From: Chitinophaga sp. 180180018-3
Lineage (GTDB): Bacteria > Bacteroidota > Bacteroidia > Chitinophagales > Chitinophagaceae
Assembly (NCBI RefSeq): GCF_037893185.1
Contig: NZ_CP140772.1
Span: 1,736,001 to 1,800,000, forward strand
Reading direction: 5' to 3'
DNA: 64,000 bases
Shown here one piece after another: positions 1-8,842 of the stretch. Both the position numbers and the translations under genes were made by a program. Positions within the stretch are counted from its first letter, which is position 1. The number at the start of each line of letters is the position of its first letter. The notes under the pieces are model-generated. The model was not told the DNA's origin. It saw only the letters and a list, made by a program, of their open reading frames with translations, and did not search any database.

Positions 1-466
1 CATAAAGCCCGGTGGCAAGTGAGGAAGCCATCATGATCATCGGGATTCCGGAACGCAGCGACAGTGCCTTATTCAGACCGCTTAGTACAATGAACCCTGA
101 GTCGCAGAAAATGGGCATTCCGGTCAGATAACCGATGATGTTCATGGCCAGCGCCGCCCGCCCGGTACCTGTACGCCGCAGGATGTAGTTGGCTAGTACA
201 GTGGTGCTGCCACTTTGTTCCAGTATCAGTCCGAGGGTAGTACCCAGTACAATCAGTAATCCTAATGATCCTATGATATTTCCCATCCCGGTTTTTACAG
301 CCGTAAGGATGGTGGAAAATGGTAGCTGTAGTATACAACCGGTAAGAATGGCGCCGAGCAATAGCGCAAAAAAAGCATGTACTCTGAACCGGGCAGTAAG
401 GAGTACAATCAATCCTACACCCGCCAGTAAACCCGATATACTCTGGATCAGCGAAATGGAATTCAT
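1..466 (-). CDS. GntP-family gluconate/organic-acid permease, 5' part only
   Basis: This is the N-terminal 155 residues of a polytopic inner-membrane transporter; the rest lies beyond the left edge. The start is the ATG at 466 on the minus strand (MNSISLIQSISG). Four hydrophobic segments can be read, and the stretch GLILEQSG followed by GMPIFCDSGFIVL is the pattern of the GntP (gluconate:H+ symporter) family, where the CDSGF-type loop is strongly conserved. The family imports gluconate and related sugar acids or hydroxy acids; the substrate cannot be told from this fragment. It is divergent from the OmpA-like gene at 641. Confidence 0.8.
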   Translation of the reverse strand, partial: MNSISLIQSISGLLAGVGLIVLLTARFRVHAFFALLLGAILTGCILQLPFSTILTAVKTGMGNIIGSLGLLIVLGTTLGLILEQSGSTTVLANYILRRTGTGRAALAMNIIGYLTGMPIFCDSGFIVLSGLNKALSLRSGIPMIMMASSLATGLY

Positions 467-613
467 AGTATATGAAGATAAGAATAATTGTTTCTTTATT
501 TTACATATATCGGAAATCGTGTAGTGTTCGCTGTTTGGTAACTTTAATGAATATGTGTTTTTTTGAATATTAAGAATGTGTTATTGCAAAGGCCTGGTAA
601 TGTCGATTTTATA

Positions 614-621
614 TACCTTTG
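614..621 (+). promoter_or_regulatory. Bacteroidota -7 box upstream of the OmpA-like gene
   Basis: TACCTTTG matches the TAnnTTTG -7 consensus of Bacteroidota primary-sigma promoters exactly and ends 19 nt before the ATG at 641. A TTG at 584-586 is the nearest -33-like element, but its 27-nt spacing is longer than usual, so only the -7 box is supported. Confidence 0.4.
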
Positions 622-640
622 TGGCCTAATTAATAAGTAC

Positions 641-1183
641 ATGAAAAGAATGTTATCGATTACACGCTACTGTTTGCTGGTAGCAGGTATTGCCTTGCTG
701 GCCTCCTGCGCTGCTTCTAAAAAAACAACCGACACTCCGCACGCGTATATGACGAGGCAATATGAAGAGCTTAAAGATGTGTTGAATGATGCGGAAGTGA
801 GTATCATTAAAGATAGTTTAAAGGTGATTTTCCCAAACAATGTGCTCTTTGCTACCTCATCTGATCAGATCAGCGATGGCATCAAACCGACCTTCAGGCG
901 TTTTGCAGATATACTGAATAAATATAATAAAACATCGATCATTGTTTCGGGTCATACCGACAGTACCGGGTCGTCTACTTTCAACCAGGATTTATCCAAG
1001 CGCCGTGCGGAAGCAGCGAAGGATTTGCTGAAGAGTTACAGTGTAGCGGATGAGCGGATGATGCCATGGGGAATGGCAGCGAGAGATCCGCTTGCCACCA
1101 ACAGCACCGAAGAAGGAAGGGCGAAGAACAGGAGAGTGCAGTTTGTGATACTCTATAACGTAAAGAGTGATGCGAAGAATTAA
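641..1183 (+). CDS. OmpA-family peptidoglycan-binding lipoprotein
   Basis: This 180-residue lipoprotein should sit in the outer membrane and bind peptidoglycan. The signal peptide MKRMLSITRYCLLVAGIALLASC ends in a lipobox (LLASC). The C-terminal half is an OmpA/MotB domain: the motif SGHTDSTG (about residues 107-114) and the NLSKRRAE-like stretch QDLSKRRAEAA are its diagnostic peptidoglycan-contact segments, followed by GMAARDP and NRRVQF. An in-frame ATG at 563 exists, but starting there would put about 26 residues before the signal peptide, so 641 is preferred. It is monocistronic and followed by a bidirectional terminator. Confidence 0.88.
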   Translation: MKRMLSITRYCLLVAGIALLASCAASKKTTDTPHAYMTRQYEELKDVLNDAEVSIIKDSLKVIFPNNVLFATSSDQISDGIKPTFRRFADILNKYNKTSIIVSGHTDSTGSSTFNQDLSKRRAEAAKDLLKSYSVADERMMPWGMAARDPLATNSTEEGRAKNRRVQFVILYNVKSDAKN

Positions 1184-1214
1184 GCGTTAAGCAATATTTC
1201 ATTTAAATAAAAAA

Positions 1215-1249
1215 GCCGGCAACAGCCTTATTCTGTTGCCGGTTTTTTG
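1215..1249. terminator. Bidirectional intrinsic terminator
   Basis: A perfect 10-bp GC-rich stem, CCGGCAACAG (1216-1225) with CTGTTGCCGG (1233-1242) and a 7-nt loop, is preceded by an A run and followed by a T run. It therefore works on both strands. It lies between the convergent OmpA-like gene (ends 1183) and the GH114-like gene (ends 1269). Confidence 0.9.
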
Positions 1250-1268
1250 TGCCGATGAAGTAACGGGA

Positions 1269-2264
1269 TTAGTGTTCTTCCCAATAGGCCGATCCATCTT
1301 CAGGATCGAGGTAGGTACCATCAAAACCTGCGTCTAATATTTTCTGCGTATACGCGTTGGCGTTACCATAGATCAGATTTTTCCAGTCTGTCATCCAGTA
1401 ACGTACATAGTAGCTGCCATCCCAGTATGGATCGTGTTTTTCCATCCAGGCAGGCGGATTTTTTTTCCAGTCGCTTTTCCAGTACCAGCGGTATTGTTCT
1501 GCCTGACCAATGCTCATGTAGGCGAGCACGAGTCGTTTTGCGCCGTTTTGCTTTACTTTCAGGGCGTTAATGGTTGCTTTAGGCCACGGTGTGCCTTCGG
1601 GAGAAAACGCATCTATCACCAGCACGTCGTAATTGGTAGCTTTCACAGCAGCAACGAATTGTTCGCCTGTATTATCCATATTGATATAATAAAGGAAATT
1701 TTTTGCATCGGCCAGCGTGTTGATGTTGCCGACATTCTCCTGGTAGGGTGAGCCGGCGGGGATATTGTTCAGCTGGCGTTTAGTGGCAGCGAAGGAAATA
1801 AAGCCATAACTGTTGTTGGTGCGGTAAGAGTCTGCCATCTTTTCCGGCGTTGTGCAGTAGTCGGTGGTCATTACTTTCAGACCACTGGCGGCGCCCATTT
1901 TGCAAAAGCTCAGCCATAGATTTTTTTCATTTGTTGGCGTAGAGGCGTTATCGTTATTATTGTAGCCATACAGCAGTTCTTCCCGGCCGATGCCGTTCAG
2001 TGCCTTTACATAGGCGGAAGCCGCCGTGTCTGTGGGTTTTCCGCTGGCGCTGAGCAGTTCAGAGCCATTCTGTGCTACTACAATGAAGGAGGGTTGCTGC
2101 GTACGGGCCCAGGCACTGATTTCCTGGATGAAGTTGCGCATCTCCTGGCGGTAATTAACCGTAGCGGGTGGCTGGTGTGTTCCGGTATTGTCCGGAGGCA
2201 CTTCTTGTTTGCTACAGGAAATCAACAACATGGCAACAGCTATTGCAGTGTGATGATAAGGCAT
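1269..2264 (-). CDS. GH114/TM1410-like endo-alpha-1,4-polygalactosaminidase-related lipoprotein
   Basis: The 331-residue product has a signal peptide ending in LLISCSK (lipobox), so it is probably a surface or periplasmic lipoprotein. The C-terminal two thirds match the TIM-barrel pattern of the TM1410/GH114 group: a YDVLVIDAFSPEG strand, KRLVLAYMSIGQAEQYRWYW, a W-rich stretch, and the closing GFDGTYLDPEDGSAYWEE. The acidic residues in IDAF, YLDPED and WEE are candidate active-site residues. Characterised members cleave galactosamine polymers, but most of the family is uncharacterised, so the substrate is open. It stands alone and converges on the OmpA-like gene. Confidence 0.72.
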   Translation of the reverse strand: MPYHHTAIAVAMLLISCSKQEVPPDNTGTHQPPATVNYRQEMRNFIQEISAWARTQQPSFIVVAQNGSELLSASGKPTDTAASAYVKALNGIGREELLYGYNNNDNASTPTNEKNLWLSFCKMGAASGLKVMTTDYCTTPEKMADSYRTNNSYGFISFAATKRQLNNIPAGSPYQENVGNINTLADAKNFLYYINMDNTGEQFVAAVKATNYDVLVIDAFSPEGTPWPKATINALKVKQNGAKRLVLAYMSIGQAEQYRWYWKSDWKKNPPAWMEKHDPYWDGSYYVRYWMTDWKNLIYGNANAYTQKILDAGFDGTYLDPEDGSAYWEEH

Positions 2265-2439
2265 GGTTTTTCTGTTTGTTATTAATGTATGGTGAATCGG
2301 GTTTCCTGAAATAAAACGTACTGATCAGGGCTACCCCCTAATAGCAGATAGTGTATGTTCCGGAAAAATACTGCTTAGCGGTGAGGAATATTTGCGCTAA
2401 CTTCAGGTCAGTCAATGAAAATCCGAAAAGAATCCTGTT

Positions 2440-3551
2440 ATGAGTACGCGTAGAGATTTCCTGCAAAAGCTTACTGCATCTATGATGGTTTTGCCCTTAG
2501 CACCGCTGACCGGGCTGGCAGCAACACGCCGGGGAAACGACGGCCCTGTTTTGCGGGTAGCGATCATGGGCCTTGGCAGTTATGGTAACCGCGTGGCAGA
2601 GGCGATGCGCGATTGTACAAAAGCTAAGCTGACAGGCGTGATCAGCGGTACTCCCTCCAAGATAAGCGACTGGCAGTCGAGGTTCGGTATCCCGGCAAAA
2701 AACTGTTATAACTACGAAAACTTCGATCATATACGGAACAATCCGGATATAGACGTGGTGTACATTACTACACCGAACGGACTGCACCACGATCAGGTGA
2801 TCCGTGTGGCGGCAGCGGGCAAGCATGTGGTCTGTGAAAAGCCGATGGCGTTGAATGCGAAGGAAGGCCAGGAAATGATTGATGCCTGTAAAAAAGCCAA
2901 TGTGCATTTGCTGGTAGGATACCGGATGCATTTTGAGCCGAAGACACTGGAGATCATCCGGATGAGGAAGAACGGAGATTTTGGTAAGATCCTGTTTTTC
3001 CAGGGACTGTGCGGATTCCGGATCGGAGATCCGACGCAATGGCGGCTGAACCGGCAGCTGGCCGGTGGAGGATCGCTGATGGATATTGGAATTTATGCCA
3101 TTAATGGCGCGCGGTATATGACAGGTGAAGACCCTGTTTGGGTAACTGCCCAGGAAACTAAAACAGACCCGATTAAATTCAGGGAAGGAGTAGATGAAAC
3201 CATTCAGTTCCAGCTTGGGTTCCCGAGCGGAGCAGTGGCCTCTTGTTTATCGACTTACAGCATGAATAACCTCGACCGTTTCTTTCTCAACGGAGAAAAG
3301 GGATTTGCAGAAATGCAGCCGTCTACCGGTTACGGACCTATTAAAGGGCGAACCAATCAGGGTGAGCTTACGCAGCCTCACAGAACACACACCAGACGGT
3401 ACAAATGGACGAAATGGCGGGGATATTGCTGGAAGGCCATCAGCCGGTGGTGCCTGTTAACGGGGAGGAGGCGTTGAAAGACCTGAAGATCATCGATGCT
3501 ATTTATGAGGCAGTCAGAACAGGGAGTAAAATCGCATTAAAATTGGGTTAA
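2440..3551 (+). pseudogene. Tat-exported Gfo/Idh/MocA oxidoreductase, frameshifted near the 3' end
   Basis: This is an NAD(P)-dependent sugar or cyclitol dehydrogenase-type protein. The N-terminus has a twin-arginine signal (STRRDFLQK followed by a hydrophobic stretch ending at GLAA). A Rossmann domain follows (RVAIMGLGSYGNRVAEAM), then VYITTPNGLHHD and VCEKPMALNAKEG, the EKP catalytic motif of the family, and GGGSLMDIGIYAIN. Frame 1 reads to 3477 and ends in an Arg/Trp-rich tail foreign to the family. From about 3393 the frame displaced by 2 nt gives QTVQMDEMAGILLEGHQPV ... ALKDLKIIDAIYEAV ... KLG, the usual C-terminus, with a stop at 3549-3551. The break falls in an (AC)n run at 3385-3392; removing one AC restores a 369-residue protein. 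Confidence 0.85.
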
Positions 3552-3677
3552 CCCCGTGTTCACTGGCCGAGGAAATTTCCGGCGTAATAGTGAAAAAGGG
3601 CGGGATCATCTATTAGTGGTTCCGGTGCAGCAATAGGCATCTTTTCAATTCGTTTCTTTATGGTTAAAATCACAACT

Positions 3678-4274
3678 ATGAAAAAACGGATACTATTTGC
3701 CTGGCTACTGATGTTGACGGTAATGACGGGAGTGAAAGCGCAGGGGCTGCACTATGGAATTAAAGCCGATCTTAACCTGCTGAGTATCGATGGTGCAGGT
3801 ATTCAGTCGAACTACACAATAGGCGGCCGGTTTGGTCTTTTTGCCACTTACGACTTTTCAAAACGCTGGGGAATACAACCTGAGTTGCTTTTTTCCCAGA
3901 ACACGGTGAAGCGCGCCGATGATTTCAGCGCCAAGTATATTAATAACAGCAACGATAACGCCAATAAGAATATCAAGATGAGTTATCTTACCCTGCCGGT
4001 GTTATTACGTTACAATGTTTCCAAAAAACTTACGATTAATGCGGGACCAGAATACAGCTACCTGTTTTACGTCAATGAAAATCTGCTGAACTACAATCAG
4101 AGTGCGTTTAAGCGCAGTAATTTCGGAGTGGCAGCTGGAGCTACTGCTACCTTCGATATACTGCATGTATATGCGAGGTATGTGCTTGGGCTTTCCAATA
4201 TCAACGATATCGATGACCGGTATGAATGGAAAACCCGGCAGATACAGGTTGGATTAGGTGTAAATATCAGGTAG
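3678..4274 (+). CDS. Outer-membrane beta-barrel protein (PorT/OmpW-like small barrel)
   Basis: This 198-residue protein has a cleavable signal peptide (MKKRILFAWLLMLTVMTGVKAQG) and then alternating beta strands typical of a small outer-membrane barrel: LHYGIKADLNLLSI, GGRFGLFATYDFSKRWGIQPELLFSQ, YLTLPVLLRYN, LTINAGPEYSYLF and IQVGLGVNIR. This is the outer membrane beta-barrel group common in Bacteroidota; function is unknown. An earlier in-frame ATG at 3660 adds only six residues before the signal sequence. It follows the broken oxidoreductase by 126 nt and appears to be its own unit. Confidence 0.75.
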   Translation: MKKRILFAWLLMLTVMTGVKAQGLHYGIKADLNLLSIDGAGIQSNYTIGGRFGLFATYDFSKRWGIQPELLFSQNTVKRADDFSAKYINNSNDNANKNIKMSYLTLPVLLRYNVSKKLTINAGPEYSYLFYVNENLLNYNQSAFKRSNFGVAAGATATFDILHVYARYVLGLSNINDIDDRYEWKTRQIQVGLGVNIR

Positions 4275-4277
4275 CTT

Positions 4278-4781
4278 TTATTCCTTTACGATAGCGGCAT
4301 GTATACCTTCGAGCTGGTGTATGTGCCGTTGCGTATGTACGGTAATGAACTGTATCCATTCCATTCTGGTAAATGCTCCGAACCCGGGCACTTCAAAGTC
4401 GGTGCACAGCTCGCGGAGATCCACTTTCTGTGTGGCATCAAGGAGTTTGTTCCAGGTAGCGTTTACCTGTCCAAGCATGGCCGCTCTTTCCAGATAGCCA
4501 TTGTCCGGTATTATCCATTCAGGAGAAGTCATTTTGATATTGAAGTTCAGAAACAGCTCCTTTACCATAGCTGTTTTCTCATCCGGTTGGCGATCGGCAG
4601 GTGCGGTGGTGCCATACAATATATCACAGTTCCCCGCTTTGCATATATGCGATGCCACCTGTGCGGCTGTCCAGCTGCCTTCGAAAGGTACCGTATTCAT
4701 TTGTTCCTCTGTAAAAGACGACAATAATCGCGTCAGCTTATCTCCTGTGCTGGTTACTTCGGCAAGCAATTCTTCTCTCAT
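4278..4781 (-). CDS. DinB-like four-helix-bundle protein
   Basis: The start at 4781 (MREELLAEVTSTGDKLTRLLSSF) gives a 167-residue protein of normal DinB/YfiT length; an upstream in-frame ATG at 4865 would add an unrelated 28-residue extension. The pattern is SWTAAQVASHICKAG in the first half and FITVHTQRHIHQLEGI at the end. These supply the conserved metal-binding histidines of the DinB superfamily (one in helix 2 and the HTQRHIH pair). The family includes thiol-dependent metalloenzymes; the specific reaction is unknown. It converges tail to tail with the barrel gene, 3 nt apart. Confidence 0.75.
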   Translation of the reverse strand: MREELLAEVTSTGDKLTRLLSSFTEEQMNTVPFEGSWTAAQVASHICKAGNCDILYGTTAPADRQPDEKTAMVKELFLNFNIKMTSPEWIIPDNGYLERAAMLGQVNATWNKLLDATQKVDLRELCTDFEVPGFGAFTRMEWIQFITVHTQRHIHQLEGIHAAIVKE

Positions 4782-4930
4782 ATCTTTCTTTTTAAACAAA
4801 ATTAGGTGGATGCCTGCTACAATATCGGGGGGGATTGTGACATTTATGCGGGTGTGTTGTGACAAAATCTTAAACAGGAGGCCATTCCGGATACTATATC
4901 CTGCTTATATAAAATAATATACATTATTTG

Positions 4931-5065
4931 GGTTATTTTGTAAACAAAAATTCACCAAACTAATACGATTACTGCTGAAACGATTTTCTGCCCGTCAGAT
5001 CACCATAGTACATAGTTTTTATATAAGAATTATACGGGTGGTTGGTGAAATCTTTTTAAATAACC
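4931..5065. repeat. Imperfect long inverted repeat
   Basis: The left arm 4931-4960 (starting GGTTATTTTGTAAACAAAAA) and the right arm 5041-5065 (GTTGGTGAAA ... TTAAATAACC) are imperfect reverse complements, ending in GGTTAT/ATAACC with a shared TTGGTGAA block and a 5-nt gap. The 80-nt interior codes for nothing recognisable. It could be a degenerate miniature element or a regulatory palindrome. Confidence 0.45.
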
Positions 5066-5454
5066 TGATAAAATGAATAAAAACAATCTGGTTAATTTTT
5101 GTTTTGTTTACAAAATGTAATTATATTCGTAAACAAATAAGCATGAAGGATCCGGGTCGTAAGTTACCGGTCCGTTATGAAAAACAAGTAGAAAAAGCAT
5201 CGTGCAGATTGATATACGTCATGAAAAACAACGAAAGCCGACTTTACTTCCAGGTATTTCTGGTTACTAACGTTGGTGTATCAACGAATATCTTCCGACA
5301 GTATTGATGATATCAGGCAGCAATGGCCGGCAGGTAAACTATTGCCTGTAACCGGTATGGGGAGGCTGTTGTGTGAATGCAGGTATAGTTCCATAATGCC
5401 AACAGGAATGTTGTACGCGTATATATTTTATCAACTATAAATTATCAACCAGCG

Positions 5455-5482
5455 AAGCCGGTCATTGCTCCGTTACCGGCTT
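5455..5482 (+). other. Hairpin in the SusC leader
   Basis: AAGCCGGT (5455-5462) and ACCGGCTT (5475-5482) form a perfect 8-bp stem with a 12-nt loop about 190 nt upstream of the SusC start. There is no following T tract, so it looks like a structured 5' leader rather than a terminator. Confidence 0.45.
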
Positions 5483-5673
5483 TAAACAGAAAAAACTATA
5501 CCGGAAATATCAGCACATATTCCGATAAATAAACGATGAACACAGGCAAACGGAGCACTGGTGCTGCAATAGAAAGAACATCATTAAAACAAACAAGGGG
5601 AACAAATACTTCAACGTAATACCGGGTTTCGCCCGGCTCAGGCAATTTAATTTTTCACCTGTAATTAGAAAAT

Positions 5674-8600
5674 ATGCTTTTCAATGTCCGTACCAGGAAT
5701 AGCGTACATACTTTATATCCTGCATTGGGTTCCGGATCTGGTATTTTAAGAATGGCTGCGATGCTGACAACTATCGTTGTTATGCTTGTATTGTGCAGCA
5801 GCGGAGCCGGAGCAACCGGTAAATATGTACTAACTGAAACGAATACACGTAATTCAACAACTGTTACTTCCCTTGCCGATACAACAGGGGTTGGCGGTAC
5901 TGTAACCGACACGCTGGGAGTACCTATACCTGGCGCGCTGGTGAAGGTAGCGGGCACCACGCAGGCGGTTACCACCGATGCAAACGGTTACTTCCATTTC
6001 AGGCAGGTACCCGCAGGAGCCAGCCTGGTAGCGAGTATGATGGGATACGCATCCAGGCAGGTTGCCATTAACAGCAGTGTGGTGAACATCCGGTTACGCA
6101 CGGGGCTCCGGCAACTGGATGAAGTAGTGGTGACGGATGGATACCGTACTACCACCAGGGCGGCCAACACCAGTGCAATAGGCACCATTGGCGGCGCTGC
6201 GTTGGAAAACAAACCCTTTTCCACCTTTATGCAATCTATGCAAGGCAAGGTAGCCGGCGTTTCTGCTCCGTTAACCAGCGGGCAGCCCGGTGCTAATGTC
6301 AATATCCGCATCAGGGGAGTAGGATCACTTTCGCTGTCGTCGGACCCGCTGATTGTAGTAGACGGAATGATCGTGAATTCCGGTGCTTTATCCGGCACTG
6401 TTACCACTTCCAATGCGCTGGCTGGCATTAACCAGAACGATATTGAAAGTATTGATGTGCTCAAGGATGCGGCAGCCACTGCATTGTATGGCTCCAGAGG
6501 CAGCACCGGCGTGATTGTGATCACTACCAAAAGAGGTAAGCTGGGGAAAACCCAGGTACGGCTCGATGCTGAAGGTGGTAACTCCAGTCCGATTGACCTG
6601 CCTCGCGCCGGCCGGCCGCTTAATGCCGATCAATTTAGCGTAATGTTTAAAGAAGCATTGAGCAACTCCGGTTATACGGATGCACAGGTGAAAGACCTCT
6701 CCGACAAATATGGTCTGAACAGCGGCAAAAGCAATAACTGGTATGATCTTGTAACCCGCACCGGTGCACAACAGCAATATAACGTAAGCATCAACAGCGG
6801 CTCTGAGAAAACCAAACTCTTTGCCTCCGCCGGATACTTCGATCAGCAGGCAACTACCATTGGCGCCGATTTTAAAAGAATCTCCGGCCTGATCAATTTC
6901 GATCAGCAAATCAATAAACGTATTCAGCTCTCGGCCGGTGTAAACGTTTCCAACGTTGATCAGAACACGCCCTACAGCACGCAGTACTCCGGTAATCCCA
7001 CTTATGCTGCACGCATACTCCGGCCTTATCAGCTGGCTTATAATGATGATGGTTCCATTAATTCAAGTATCACCGGCAACACTAATTTCCCCGGTGTATA
7101 CAATCCTTTATGGATAGCGAAATACGACAGCAAGCGCCTTTCTGAAACCAGGATGTTGGGTAATACCAGATTGAAATGGAATATCTGGGATAAACTCACC
7201 TATACCAGCTATTTCAGCATAGATTATAATCTGCTGGAAGAAACCGTTTACCTGAATCCAACAATGGGAGATGGTGTTTCTGCAGGCGGAACCAGCAAGA
7301 ACTATTATTCCCGCTATTTCAACTGGCTGACCCGTAACCAGCTCGATTATCGTTATGATATTCCCGGATACGATAATTTCTACGTGACCGCATCCGTAGG
7401 TTATGAAGCGCAGAAATCCAGGAAGTACCTGCTTGCAGCCGTGGGAAGTGGCTTCCCTTCAGCGCATCAGGATCTGACAGCGTTGAGCAATGCTGCCAAT
7501 GCAGTGGGTGCATACGGACAATTCAGCAACTATGCATTTACTTCGCTGTATTCCAGTGCAGGTATTAATTTCAGGAACAAGTATGCACTTAATGGCTCGT
7601 ATCGCCGTGATGGATCTTCGAGGTTTCCCACCAATAACAGGCATGCAGGCTTCTATTCCATAGGTGCTACCTGGAACATACATGAAGAAGCTTTCTTTGA
7701 TCAGCAGCATATACTTTCCTCCGCGAAGCTGCGCTCATCTTACGGTACTACCGGCAACGCCAACCTGGGCAACTACGACTGGCTGCCGCAGGTGAATTAC
7801 AGCAGCAGCTACAGCTATGCAGGATACAATGGCAGCCAGTATTCGATTGTTGGTAATACGGATCTGCGCTGGGAAACGTCGAAGAAATTTGATGCGGGCG
7901 CCGATATAGGATTTGCCAACGACCGCTTCATTTTTACTGTCGATTATTATTACAATAATATCAATGGACTGATAAGGGCAGTAGCTACCTCTCTTACTAC
8001 AGGCTTTGGCGGTGTAAGTCAGAATATAGGCGCGATGGTGAATAAAGGATGGGAGTTCACCGTGAAAGGCGATGTGCTGAAGCACCGGAATTTCAACTGG
8101 TACAGCAACTTCAACCTGGCCATGAACAAAAATGTGATTACCAGTTTGCCTAAAGGAACGATCGAACGCAACGATATGTTTTACCTGAAGGAAGGATACA
8201 GCTTTAATAACTACTACCTGAAAGAGTTTGCCGGCGTAGATCCGCAAACAGGCAGTCCGCTGTATTACACCGATGGTACGCATGGGGCTACCACCACCGA
8301 TATTTCTAAAGCCGCTTATGTAGTGCTGAACCGGCAGTCTGTTCCGAAGTATGTGGGAGGCTTCAGCAATGTATTTACCTACAAAGGCATCAGCCTCGGA
8401 ATTGATTTTAATTATAACCTCGGCTACTGGGTATATGGCGCTTCAGATATCTACTTTACTTCCGGCGCTTATTATACCTACAATAAATACCAGTACATCT
8501 ACGACCGCCGCTGGACTACCCCCGGGCAGGTAACCGACGTGCCGAAATATTCGCTGACCACCGATAATTCCACCAGCACTTTCCGCTTGTATCGTGGCGA

Positions 8601-8829
8601 TCATATCCGGTTGCAGAACGTGAGCCTGGGTTATGATTTTAAAGATATACCGCTCGCCAAACGCCTTGGTGTAACCAAACTGAATGTATATGCACGGGCC
8701 ACCAACCTGTGGCTGAAGACTTTCGATGATCGCCTGCCGTTTGATCCGGAAGTGAATTACTCCGGCTACGATTATCAGAATATGCTGAAGTATAAAACTT
8801 TCACCCTCGGAGTTAATGTTGGATTTTAA
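5674..8829 (+). CDS. SusC/RagA-type TonB-dependent outer-membrane transporter
   Basis: The 1051-residue product is the channel half of a SusCD glycan importer. After a hydrophobic export signal there is a carboxypeptidase-regulatory-like domain (VGGTVTDTLGVPIPGALVKV ... DANGYFHF, about residues 70-150). The SusC signature LDEVVVTDGYRT and a plug domain with NVNIRIRGVGSLS, DPLIVVDGMIV and DVLKDAAATALYGSRGSTGVIVITTK follow, then a 22-strand barrel ending in an aromatic C-terminus (TLGVNVGF). It has no STN domain, unlike three other receptors in this window, so it is not expected to signal through a FecR partner. It lies 13 nt upstream of its SusD partner, in an operon with a heparinase-like lyase. 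Confidence 0.93.
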   Translation: MLFNVRTRNSVHTLYPALGSGSGILRMAAMLTTIVVMLVLCSSGAGATGKYVLTETNTRNSTTVTSLADTTGVGGTVTDTLGVPIPGALVKVAGTTQAVTTDANGYFHFRQVPAGASLVASMMGYASRQVAINSSVVNIRLRTGLRQLDEVVVTDGYRTTTRAANTSAIGTIGGAALENKPFSTFMQSMQGKVAGVSAPLTSGQPGANVNIRIRGVGSLSLSSDPLIVVDGMIVNSGALSGTVTTSNALAGINQNDIESIDVLKDAAATALYGSRGSTGVIVITTKRGKLGKTQVRLDAEGGNSSPIDLPRAGRPLNADQFSVMFKEALSNSGYTDAQVKDLSDKYGLNSGKSNNWYDLVTRTGAQQQYNVSINSGSEKTKLFASAGYFDQQATTIGADFKRISGLINFDQQINKRIQLSAGVNVSNVDQNTPYSTQYSGNPTYAARILRPYQLAYNDDGSINSSITGNTNFPGVYNPLWIAKYDSKRLSETRMLGNTRLKWNIWDKLTYTSYFSIDYNLLEETVYLNPTMGDGVSAGGTSKNYYSRYFNWLTRNQLDYRYDIPGYDNFYVTASVGYEAQKSRKYLLAAVGSGFPSAHQDLTALSNAANAVGAYGQFSNYAFTSLYSSAGINFRNKYALNGSYRRDGSSRFPTNNRHAGFYSIGATWNIHEEAFFDQQHILSSAKLRSSYGTTGNANLGNYDWLPQVNYSSSYSYAGYNGSQYSIVGNTDLRWETSKKFDAGADIGFANDRFIFTVDYYYNNINGLIRAVATSLTTGFGGVSQNIGAMVNKGWEFTVKGDVLKHRNFNWYSNFNLAMNKNVITSLPKGTIERNDMFYLKEGYSFNNYYLKEFAGVDPQTGSPLYYTDGTHGATTTDISKAAYVVLNRQSVPKYVGGFSNVFTYKGISLGIDFNYNLGYWVYGASDIYFTSGAYYTYNKYQYIYDRRWTTPGQVTDVPKYSLTTDNSTSTFRLYRGDHIRLQNVSLGYDFKDIPLAKRLGVTKLNVYARATNLWLKTFDDRLPFDPEVNYSGYDYQNMLKYKTFTLGVNVGF

Positions 8830-8842
8830 AAGCTAATTACAA

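Larger units (their letters stand above)
4782..5673. other. Gene-poor 890-nt region upstream of the SusC operon
   Basis: No convincing gene is present. The stretch is AT-rich and contains an imperfect inverted repeat (4931-5065), two inverted copies of TTTTGTTTACAAAAT (4936-4950 as its complement and 5102-5116 direct), a third GTAAACAAA at about 5129, and a leader hairpin at 5455-5482. A 54-67-codon frame between 5104 and 5307 has no recognisable features. The region probably holds the promoter and regulatory sites of the DinB-like gene (leftward) and the SusC operon (rightward). Confidence 0.6.

Noticed and set aside
5104..5307. Small frame of 54-67 codons in the gap before the SusC operon
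   Set aside because: No signal peptide, no recognisable motif, no convincing start context, and it overlaps repeated GTAAACAAA words; treated as non-coding.
5988..6530. Long antisense frames within SusC and other large genes
   Set aside because: They overlap strongly supported coding regions on the other strand and show no family motifs; they are by-products of biased codon use.
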